Source: CAZKXX01 sp964556705
GTDB taxonomy: Bacteria > Acidobacteriota > Terriglobia > UBA7540
NCBI GenBank assembly: GCA_964556705.1
Contig: CAZKXX010000077.1
Span: forward strand, 1-18,824
Length of the DNA stretch: 18,824 bases
Direction of reading: 5' to 3'
Part shown: positions 6,934-12,853 of the stretch, one piece after another
How the letters are laid out: each line of letters opens with the position of its first letter
Numbering within the stretch: position 1 is the first letter of the stretch
Notes under the pieces: generated by a model
Databases searched by the model: none
What the model saw: the letters and a program-made list of their open reading frames with translations, nothing else
What the model was told of the DNA's origin: nothing
Translations under genes and position numbers: made by a program

Positions 6934-7613
6934 GGCGCTACCCTCAGTCGCTTCGCCTGCGCGAGCTTGGCTTTGACGATCTGCCGCATCTGAGTCTGCT
7001 GCTCTTCGATGGGCAGCGTGGCGTCCACCACGGTCAGGTCGAACTCCGGCACCATCTTGTCGTATTCCTCGAGGATGCGGCCCTGGAAGAGCCGGAAACT
7101 TTCCTCTTCGTCGTCCGAAAGCCCCAGGTCCATCCCCGCCTCGTAAAACTTGAAGCCGGCACGGCCGTCGAGCAGCCGCTGCATGGCCACCTCGAGCGGC
7201 ACGCGGAAATAGAAGGCCACGGTCGGCTTGGCGGCAAAGGCGTAAAGCTCCCGAACCCAGCCCGAGTCCATCCCGCGCACCACGTCGCGCGCGAAAGCCG
7301 TGTAAATGTAACGGTCGCAGAGCACCACTGCGCCCGCCTTCAGCAGCGGAATAATGTTGTGCTCCATGCGATCGGCAAAGTCGGTGGCGTGGATCAGCGA
7401 GAACGTCGTCGGCGTAAGCATCTTCTTCTTCTTGCCCCGCTTCGTCGTGTCGCGGACCAGCGGCGAGGAGTTCCACTCGCTAAAGACCACGCCGTAGCCC
7501 TCCGCCTGAAGCCACTGGTGGAGGAGCATCAGTTGCGTGGATTTCCCGGAACCGTCAATGCCTTCCACGACAAAGAGCTTGCCGGGAAAGCGATGTTCAC
7601 CGTAGCGCTTCAT
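6930..7613 (-). CDS. dTMP kinase-like P-loop protein (canonical Walker A)
   Basis: A 227-residue protein with KLFVVEGIDGSGKSTQ (12-27, P-loop Lys K24), HATDFADRME, LCDRYIYTAFARD (D100-R101), and VAFYFRVPLEVAMQRLL. These are thymidylate-kinase family signatures, and the length is close to the family norm. A lysine cluster RGKKKKM (59-65) sits just before the segment that binds the nucleotide in dTMP kinases and is not typical. GGGAG lies 7 nt upstream of ATG 7611-7613, a good start. It overlaps the following kinase-like gene by 4 nt, so the two are probably co-translated and may form a heteromer. Substrate could be dTMP, another nucleotide, or something polyphosphate-related given the CHAD neighbour; only the fold is secure. 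Confidence 0.8.
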   Translation of the reverse strand: MKRYGEHRFPGKLFVVEGIDGSGKSTQLMLLHQWLQAEGYGVVFSEWNSSPLVRDTTKRGKKKKMLTPTTFSLIHATDFADRMEHNIIPLLKAGAVVLCDRYIYTAFARDVVRGMDSGWVRELYAFAAKPTVAFYFRVPLEVAMQRLLDGRAGFKFYEAGMDLGLSDDEEESFRLFQGRILEEYDKMVPEFDLTVVDATLPIEEQQTQMRQIVKAKLAQAKRLRVAP

Positions 7614-7728
7614 TCGGGCGCTCCCAGAGCGAGGGGGCGTGATTGGCCGCTTGGAACTTCAGTCTATCACACGGGAGGGTCGCGCGGAAGCGTCGTCGGA
7701 GGCTGAAAAAGGCGGGGCGGCTTAACGT

Positions 7729-7795
7729 CTAGGTTGTTTGGAATCAACAAGCTAGCGGCTTTGGCGACGGACTTTCAATAACTTAGGGGCTTTGA
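7729..7795. repeat. Imperfect inverted and direct repeats
   Basis: CTAGGTTGTT (7729-7738) and AACAAGCTAG (7746-7755) form a 10-bp stem with one mismatch and a 7-nt loop. In addition, AACAAGCTAGCGGCTTTGG (7746-7764) and AATAACTTAGGGGCTTTGA (7777-7795) match at 14 of 19 positions, spaced by 31 nt. No gene is associated beyond the kinase pair about 115 bp away. Confidence 0.45.
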
Positions 7796-8193
7796 TCTCG
7801 CCCCCTTTCTGATGTAACGCGTTGGAACGTTGCGGAATAACGAAAACCAGGAAGTGTCACTCTTCCCCTTCGGTACGCCGTTTCGGGGGTTCCGTACTCT
7901 GTTTTGGGCCTTCTGGGGGGGAGGCGGCGAGCCGAAAGGTCGAAGTTTGCGACCAGGCGCGGTCGGTTGTCCGGAGTCCCCGGTCTTTGGTCCGTTGCCC
8001 CTGGCAAAAAATTGGAAATCGGAAGCTGCAAACTTGTCGAGATCCTTGCACTGGAGACTCGCGCGTCTGAACTCTGCAATCTTGAATTTTGAATCGCAAC
8101 GCGCCGCGGCGGGAAAGTCCCCGGAGCACGGGTGACCTTCTCCGACGCGCCGGGGTCCTGCCCATGCCCCTCCGTGCGCCGGAGAGGCCCGCC

Positions 8194-8220
8194 TGCGCCT
8201 GCCTCCGACAGGCAGGCGCA
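8194..8220. repeat. Perfect 11-bp palindrome downstream of the Tat/M14-like gene
   Basis: TGCGCCTGCCT (8194-8204) is exactly complementary to AGGCAGGCGCA (8210-8220) around CCGAC. A third, partial copy of the right arm (GGGCAGGCGC) follows at about 8225-8234. It lies 14 nt beyond the stop of the minus-strand gene, where a terminator would be, but no T-run follows. It is therefore either a weak or factor-dependent terminator or a REP-like element. Confidence 0.5.
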
Positions 8221-8233
8221 AGCAGGGCAGGCG

Positions 8234-9148
8234 CTAGGGCGCCGCAGGGCGCGCGGCCCAGATTTCGCGAACCGTGTCGAGCATTTCGACCTGGCGCGCG
8301 AGTTCGCCCTGGCGCGTTTCGACGTTGGCGTAACGGAGCTTCTCGCGGCCGCAGAAGACCGAAAGCGAGCCGTCGTCGTGCGCCAGCTCGGCGTTTTCGA
8401 GCACCGCGTTCAGGCCGCGCCGAGCCAGTTCGTCGTAAACGGCCGCTTCGGTAACGATGAACAGGTTGAACGGAGAATGGCTGCGGCGATACTGCATCGC
8501 CTCGACGCCGGGGAAATAGCCGCGCGAATTGACGAAGGTCTCGAAGGAGAAATCCGACCGCGGGCTGGTGCTGTTGTTGTGCACGGCGATGACCGCCAGA
8601 TCCGGCGGACGCGAGCCGACGACAAGCTTGAGAAACTGCTCGCGGAACTTCTCGACTTCCTCGAAAAGAAGGGGATAGCGGCTGCGGCGCGTGCGCCGGT
8701 TGAGCGCACGGACGTTCTTTTCGATTCCCGTCCTCGTGAACATGCGGTTGGGGTCAAAGTCATAGGTGTAAGGCAGCCGGGGCAGCTTGAACGTCACCCA
8801 GCGCTTGCGGGGATTGACGAGCTGAATCATCACGCCGGGGTGCCGTTTCAAATGCTCTTCGGTGGCGACCGGTGCGGTTTCTTCATCGCCGTGAATGACC
8901 ACGTAGCGGAAGGGCGAGTCCGGGTCACCGAGAACGCGCACCGAAAACTCGCTGGCGCCGACGTTGAGCGTTTGGAACGTTTCGGGGAGTTCGGAGGCGC
9001 GAAGAGATTCTTCGCCCGCCGCCTCCTGGAGTGGGCGCGCTAAAATGTTGCCGGCCGCGAAGGCGGCAAGCCCGCCGCTCCAAATCCCGAGTCTTGAAAT
9101 GGTTTCGAGAAATTCCCGTCGCTTGGTCTTTCCCTGGTCCCTGGTCAT
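8234..9148 (-). CDS. Predicted Tat-exported M14 (AstE/carboxypeptidase-like) zinc hydrolase, tentative
   Basis: A 304-residue protein. The N-terminus has a twin-arginine-like signal: KRREFLE (9-15) followed by a hydrophobic stretch GIWSGGLAAFAAGNILA (21-37). In the mature part, IHGDE (85-89) supplies HxxE, DPNRMF (132-137) resembles the Asn-Arg substrate site, VIAVHNN (187-192) gives a third zinc-ligand His (H190), and NVETRQGE (275-282) could hold the catalytic Glu (E277). Order and spacing follow M14 metallocarboxypeptidases and succinylglutamate desuccinylase-like enzymes, so an exported amide or peptide hydrolase is inferred. ATG 9146-9148 has no ribosome-binding site. TTG at 9187 has GGAAG 5 nt before it and would add 13 residues. 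Confidence 0.55.
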   Translation of the reverse strand: MTRDQGKTKRREFLETISRLGIWSGGLAAFAAGNILARPLQEAAGEESLRASELPETFQTLNVGASEFSVRVLGDPDSPFRYVVIHGDEETAPVATEEHLKRHPGVMIQLVNPRKRWVTFKLPRLPYTYDFDPNRMFTRTGIEKNVRALNRRTRRSRYPLLFEEVEKFREQFLKLVVGSRPPDLAVIAVHNNSTSPRSDFSFETFVNSRGYFPGVEAMQYRRSHSPFNLFIVTEAAVYDELARRGLNAVLENAELAHDDGSLSVFCGREKLRYANVETRQGELARQVEMLDTVREIWAARPAAP

Positions 9149-9460
9149 GTCGAACGCCGGCCGCCCCCCTGCAATTCGCGCACTCAAGAATCTTCCAGGT
9201 GCGGGCGTGCCTCGAACCGCCGCCGCCGCCCGTCATGCCCGGGGCCTGTCCTGGTTAAAACAGCCCTACAGGTACTACTAACCCAGCTTCGCCGCTGCGG
9301 CAAGAAAAACCGTCCCTCAAGCCCGCCAAAGCCTCGTCGCAAGCGGCATCCGCATGACTCGAACTGGCATGAGCACTGTGCGGGTTTCGGTGCCCAGCCA
9401 AAGGCACGCGTGTCGGTCGGGTGCGGCTTCTGTCTCACTCAAAACAGACAATTTGTGCCT

Positions 9461-9474
9461 TTTGACGCAGAGCA
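9461..9474 (+). promoter_or_regulatory. 14-bp direct repeat, copy 1 (candidate operator)
   Basis: TTTGACGCAGAGCA, identical to copy 2, which begins 71 bp downstream. It contains a TTGACG that could also act as a -35 box. Location upstream of the hydrogenase operon suggests a regulator-binding site; this is inference. Confidence 0.35.
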
Positions 9475-9531
9475 ACTCAGCCCCTCGCGAATGTTACCCT
9501 GAAGTTGCTGAAACTGCACGACTTCAACTGC

Positions 9532-9545
9532 TTTGACGCAGAGCA
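9532..9545 (+). promoter_or_regulatory. 14-bp direct repeat, copy 2 (candidate operator)
   Basis: An exact copy of TTTGACGCAGAGCA, ending 62 nt before the first ATG of the operon. The flanks of the two copies differ, so the conservation is confined to the 14 bp, as expected for a binding site. Confidence 0.35.
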
Positions 9546-9607
9546 TAGATGGCCCCAGGGTTGCTCTCCAATCGGGGGAGTCAATCGCCAGTCGATGGGA
9601 GGAGTTC

Positions 9608-10054
9608 ATGGTTGACCAAACCCACTGGTTCGGGAGTTTCCTCGCCAACCTCTCGCCGCAGGCGCGGGAGAAATTGCTCGCGCTGGGCGAATCGTTCCAC
9701 TACGCGGCGGGAGACGCGATTTTTCTGGAGGGCGCGCCGAGTCTGTATCTCTACATCGTGAAGGGGGGTCAGGTGGCCATCGAACTCCACGTCCCATCGA
9801 AAGGGAGGCGGGTCATCATGACGGCGGGGCCCGGCGACGTCTTCAGCTGGTCAGCGCTGGTGGAACCGCGGATTGAAACGGCCGCGGCGCGGGCCATCGA
9901 GGACACGGAGGCCGTAGGCATCAAGGGCGGCGCGCTGATGGACGTTTGCCGCGAGGACCCGGCATTCGGGTTCGAGCTTTACCGCGCCCTCGCCGAGGTC
10001 ATCAGCGCGCGGCTGATCGCCACGCGGCTGCAACTGCTCGACGTGTTCGGTTAA
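9608..10054 (+). CDS. Stand-alone cyclic-nucleotide-binding-fold protein (Crp/Fnr-like sensor without HTH)
   Basis: A 148-residue protein consisting of the cNMP-binding beta-roll (about 8-115: HYAAGDAIFLEGAP, LYIVKGGQVAIEL, RRVIMTAGPGDVFSW) and a C-terminal helix (120-146). The helix-turn-helix domain of Crp/Fnr proteins is absent; the stop is only 20 nt before hydB, so no frameshifted remainder can be hidden. The phosphate-binding cassette GDVFSWSALVEPRIETAAARA-like region (76-96) lacks the Arg-Ser pair that holds cAMP in Crp, so another ligand or a protein-protein role is likely. GGGAGGAG 4 nt upstream of ATG fixes the start. As first gene of the operon it probably senses a signal for the hydrogenase. 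Confidence 0.82.
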   Translation: MVDQTHWFGSFLANLSPQAREKLLALGESFHYAAGDAIFLEGAPSLYLYIVKGGQVAIELHVPSKGRRVIMTAGPGDVFSWSALVEPRIETAAARAIEDTEAVGIKGGALMDVCREDPAFGFELYRALAEVISARLIATRLQLLDVFG

Positions 10055-10074
10055 GGGATCGGAGGGAATTGTCC

Positions 10075-11199
10075 ATGACGACCGGCCTTCCCCGTGTGGG
10101 CGCCACCGTTGCGATTGCGAAGCCGGCACTCCAGACGGTGTTCGACAACCTGCGAAGTTCCGGGCTGACGCTCCTCGGCCCCACGGTGCGTGACAGTGCG
10201 ATCGTGTTGGAAGAAATCCAGCGGATTGACGACCTTCCCGTGGGATGGACGGACGACCAGCGCCCGGGCGTTTACCGCCTGCGGAAGACCGCAGAGGCTC
10301 AGTACTTCAGCTTCGGGGTCGGGCCGCATTCCTGGAAGCAGTTTCTCCACCCGCCGCGCCTGGTGCTGTTTCGCGCCGAGAAGAGCGAAGGCGCGTGGAA
10401 ATTTGTTCCGACGGACGGCCCGTTGCCGCAATACGCCTTCATCGGCGTACGCGCCTGCGACCTGGCGGCCATCACCATACAGGACCGCGTGCTTCTGGGG
10501 GGAGAATTTCGCGACCCGCACTACGCCCAGCGCCGCGAGCAGACGTTCATCCTGGCGGTCAACTGCGGCCAGGCCGCTTCCACGTGCTTCTGCACTTCGA
10601 TGAATACGGGCCCGCGCGCCACGTCCGGGTTCGATCTGGCGCTCACGGAACTGCCCGACCTTTTCGTCATCGAGACGGGTTCGGAAGCGGGCACGCTGGC
10701 TCTGGCCGGAACGCACTGGGAAGCCGCCACGGCCTTCGACCTGGGCCGGTCGGCGCGCGTCACGCAGCGCGCGGAGCGCCAGATGACGCGGCGGCTCCGG
10801 ACCGACGACCTGCCGGAACTGCTCTACGAGAATCTCGAGCACCCGCGCTGGGACGAAGTCGCGGCGCGCTGCCTCTCCTGCGCCAACTGCACGCTGGTTT
10901 GCCCAACCTGCTTCTGCACGACGGTGGAGGACACGTGCAACCTGAAAGCGACGGCGGCCGAGCGCGTCCGCCTGGCCGACTCCTGCTTCAACCGCGATTT
11001 CTCGCACGTGCACGGCGGAAACATCCGGCCCTCCACCCGCGCGCGCTACCGCCAGTGGCTGACGCACAAGCTGGCGTCCTGGATTGACCAGTTCGGGACC
11101 TCGGGCTGCGTGGGCTGCGGGCGATGCATCACCTGGTGCCCGGTGGGGATTGAAATCAACGAGGAAGTGAACGCCATTCGAGTCAAGGCGGTGAAATGA
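10075..11199 (+). CDS. hydB: Hydrogenase beta subunit, 4Fe-4S electron-transfer protein (group 3b)
   Basis: A 374-residue protein resembling the beta subunit of archaeal and bacterial soluble NADP-linked (sulf)hydrogenases. Two ferredoxin-like Cys groups are seen near the C-terminus: C266-x2-C269-x2-C272-x3-C276-P with extra Cys at 279 and 281, and C345-x2-C348-x2-C351-x3-C355-P. A third Cys-rich stretch, STCFCTSMNTGP, lies mid-protein. It passes electrons between HydDA and the flavoprotein HydG; in the Pyrococcus enzyme the beta and gamma subunits are linked to sulfur reduction. GGAGGGAATTGTCC precedes ATG 10075. Its stop overlaps the hydG start by 4 nt (ATGA). Confidence 0.9.
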   Translation: MTTGLPRVGATVAIAKPALQTVFDNLRSSGLTLLGPTVRDSAIVLEEIQRIDDLPVGWTDDQRPGVYRLRKTAEAQYFSFGVGPHSWKQFLHPPRLVLFRAEKSEGAWKFVPTDGPLPQYAFIGVRACDLAAITIQDRVLLGGEFRDPHYAQRREQTFILAVNCGQAASTCFCTSMNTGPRATSGFDLALTELPDLFVIETGSEAGTLALAGTHWEAATAFDLGRSARVTQRAERQMTRRLRTDDLPELLYENLEHPRWDEVAARCLSCANCTLVCPTCFCTTVEDTCNLKATAAERVRLADSCFNRDFSHVHGGNIRPSTRARYRQWLTHKLASWIDQFGTSGCVGCGRCITWCPVGIEINEEVNAIRVKAVK

Positions 11200-12062
11200 C
11201 CACGGCAACCCCCAGGACGCGACCGCCCTTCGGGGCCGACCCCATGCTGCCGCGCGAGGCGGTGATTGAATCCGTGAAGCCGGAGGCCTACGGAATTTCG
11301 ACGTTCTCGCTCGCCTTCGTGGAGCCGCGCGAGCGCGAGGCGTTCCGGTTCCTCCCCGGCCAGTTCAACATGCTCTACCTGCCCGGGTTCGGCGAGGTGG
11401 CGATTTCCATCAGCTCGGACCCCGCCGAGCCCGCCGTGATGGGCCACACGATCCGCTACGCGGGAAGCGTGACGCGCGCGCTGGGCCGACTGAAAGCGGG
11501 CGACCGGCTGGGCGCCCGCGGCCCTTACGGCAGCCACTGGCCGATCGAACAGGCGGAGGGGAAGGACCTGATCATTGTGGCGGGCGGCATCGGCCTGGCG
11601 CCGCTGCGGCCCGTGATTCTCAGCGTGCTGCGCCACCGTGACGCTTACGGCCGCGTCGTGCTGCTCTACGGCGCGCGCACGCCCGCCGACCTGCTTTACA
11701 CCGGTGAGTTCGACGCCTGGCAGGAGCGTGGCATCGAGGTCCACGTCACCGTGGATCTGGCCGACAAAGACTGGAACGGGCAGGTCGGCGTGGTGCCGCA
11801 GCTCTTCTACCGCATCCGCGTGGACCACAAGCAGACGCTGGTCATGACCTGCGGGCCGGAAATCATGATGCGCTTCGTCATCTACGAAGCGCTGGCGCGG
11901 CGGATTCCGCACGAAGCAATCCTGATTTCGATGGAGCGGAACATGAAGTGCGCCGTGGGCTTCTGCGGCCACTGCCAGTTCGGACCGACGTTCATCTGCC
12001 GGCAAGGCCCGGTGCTGAACTACGCCGCCATCGAGCCGTTCTTCGGGAAGGAGGACTTCTGA
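11196..12062 (+). CDS. hydG: Hydrogenase gamma subunit, FAD/NAD(P)H-binding reductase with [2Fe-2S] site
   Basis: A 288-residue ferredoxin-NADP reductase-like protein. The FAD-binding barrel contains FLPGQFNMLYLPGFGEVAISIS, with RYAGSVTRALGRLKAGD after it. The NAD(P)-binding half begins with IIVAGGIGLAPLRPVI and includes VVLLYGARTPADLLY. Four Cys near the end (C252, C257, C260, C268; CAVGFCGHCQFG...C) match the [2Fe-2S] ligands of PyrK/HydG-type proteins. It exchanges electrons between NAD(P)H and the hydrogenase core in the cytoplasm. It is coupled to hydB by a 4-nt overlap and followed 2 nt later by hydD. Coenzyme preference (NADP versus NAD) cannot be read from the sequence with certainty. 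Confidence 0.92.
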   Translation: MTTATPRTRPPFGADPMLPREAVIESVKPEAYGISTFSLAFVEPREREAFRFLPGQFNMLYLPGFGEVAISISSDPAEPAVMGHTIRYAGSVTRALGRLKAGDRLGARGPYGSHWPIEQAEGKDLIIVAGGIGLAPLRPVILSVLRHRDAYGRVVLLYGARTPADLLYTGEFDAWQERGIEVHVTVDLADKDWNGQVGVVPQLFYRIRVDHKQTLVMTCGPEIMMRFVIYEALARRIPHEAILISMERNMKCAVGFCGHCQFGPTFICRQGPVLNYAAIEPFFGKEDF

Positions 12063-12064
12063 CC

Positions 12065-12853
12065 ATGAGCGAAGCCCTGCGGCCCAAGCTGGCGGTTTAC
12101 AAATTCGCTTCCTGCGACGGGTGCCAGCTCGCCATCCTCAACCTTGAGGACGAGCTGCTCGCGCTGGTCGGCGAAGTGGAAGTGGCTTACTTCCTCGAAG
12201 CGCGTTCGGCGATCGTGGAAGGGCCTTACGACATCGCGCTGGTCGAAGGCTCGGTGACGACGCCCGAGGACGTCGAGCGGATCCGCGCGGTGCGCAAGTC
12301 GGCGAAGCTGCTGGTGACGATCGGAGCCTGCGCCACGACGGGCGGCATCCAGGCGCTGCGAAACTGGGCCGACGTCGAAGAGTTCACGAGGCTCGTTTAC
12401 GCTTCGCCCGCCTACATCCACACGCTCGCGGATTCGACGCCGATTTCCGCGCACGTTCCCGTGGATTTCGAATTGAACGGCTGCCCGATCAACAAGGAAC
12501 AGCTTCTCGAAGTGGTGACGGCGCTGCTCGTGGGCCGCGCGCCGCACCTCTCGGCGCACTCGGTGTGCAACGAATGCAAGCGGCGCGGCACGGTCTGCGT
12601 GACCGTGGCGCAGGGGATTCCCTGCCTCGGCCCGCTGACGCACGCCGGCTGCGGCGCGCTCTGCCCCGCTTACAACCGCGGCTGCTACGGATGTTTCGGG
12701 CCGATGGAAAACCCCAACGCCGATTCGCTGACCGGCCACCTGCTCGAAGCCGGCGTGCCGCGCCGCGAGCTGGTCCAATTGCTGCGCGGCTTTACCGGAT
12801 TCGCGGAGGCGTTCCGCGCCGCAAGCGACCGACTGGAGAAATCGAACCCATGA
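12065..12853 (+). CDS. hydD: [NiFe] hydrogenase small (delta) subunit, group 3b
   Basis: A 262-residue small subunit. The proximal-cluster Cys residues appear as FASCDGCQLAIL (C17, C20), TIGACATTGG, and ELNGCPINKEQ. The medial and distal clusters are in VCNECKRRGTVC and GCGALCPAYNRGCYGCFGP. There is no Tat signal peptide, consistent with a cytoplasmic group 3 enzyme. It relays electrons from the NiFe site in HydA to HydB and HydG. AAGGAGG lies about 10 nt upstream of ATG, and the gene ends by overlapping hydA by 4 nt (ATGA). Confidence 0.93.
   Translation: MSEALRPKLAVYKFASCDGCQLAILNLEDELLALVGEVEVAYFLEARSAIVEGPYDIALVEGSVTTPEDVERIRAVRKSAKLLVTIGACATTGGIQALRNWADVEEFTRLVYASPAYIHTLADSTPISAHVPVDFELNGCPINKEQLLEVVTALLVGRAPHLSAHSVCNECKRRGTVCVTVAQGIPCLGPLTHAGCGALCPAYNRGCYGCFGPMENPNADSLTGHLLEAGVPRRELVQLLRGFTGFAEAFRAASDRLEKSNP

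Larger units (their letters stand above)
7614..8233. other. 620-bp non-coding spacer, repeat-rich
   Basis: No coding frame here looks genuine; the open frames are short and biased by GC. The spacer holds a weak candidate promoter for the kinase pair on the minus strand (TAGACT, revcomp of 7661-7666, with a poor -35 at 7684-7689). It also has an inverted repeat at 7729-7755, a 19-nt imperfect direct repeat with a 31-nt period (7746-7764 and 7777-7795), word-like repeats at 7960-8100, and a strong palindrome at 8194-8220. Confidence 0.5.
9188..9607. other. 420-bp spacer upstream of the hydrogenase operon
   Basis: This separates the minus-strand Tat/M14-like gene from the plus-strand hydrogenase operon, so it should hold divergent promoters. 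I see no convincing -35/-10 pair, no FNR-type TTGAT-N4-ATCAA palindrome and no sigma-54 GG-N10-GC box that I trust. What stands out is the exact 14-bp direct repeat (9461-9474, 9532-9545) with short overlapping inverted repeats between its copies (GAAGT/ACTTC and AGTTG/CAACT, 9501-9529). Confidence 0.5.

Noticed and set aside
7775..8221. A 148-residue minus-strand frame in the long spacer.
   Set aside because: No ribosome-binding site or domain; it consists of translated repeat words and ends in the palindrome.
9240..9460. A tRNA or CRISPR-like element in the spacer before the hydrogenase operon.
   Set aside because: No cloverleaf with a T-loop could be drawn, and there are no regularly spaced repeats beyond the two 14-bp copies.
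9533..9607. An upstream start that would add 25 residues to the cNMP-fold protein.
   Set aside because: It would run through the second 14-bp repeat and lacks a ribosome-binding site, whereas the ATG at 9608 has an excellent one.
10051..11208. A 385-residue minus-strand frame opposite hydB.
   Set aside because: It mirrors hydB almost end to end and has no family signature, while hydB has clear Fe-S motifs.
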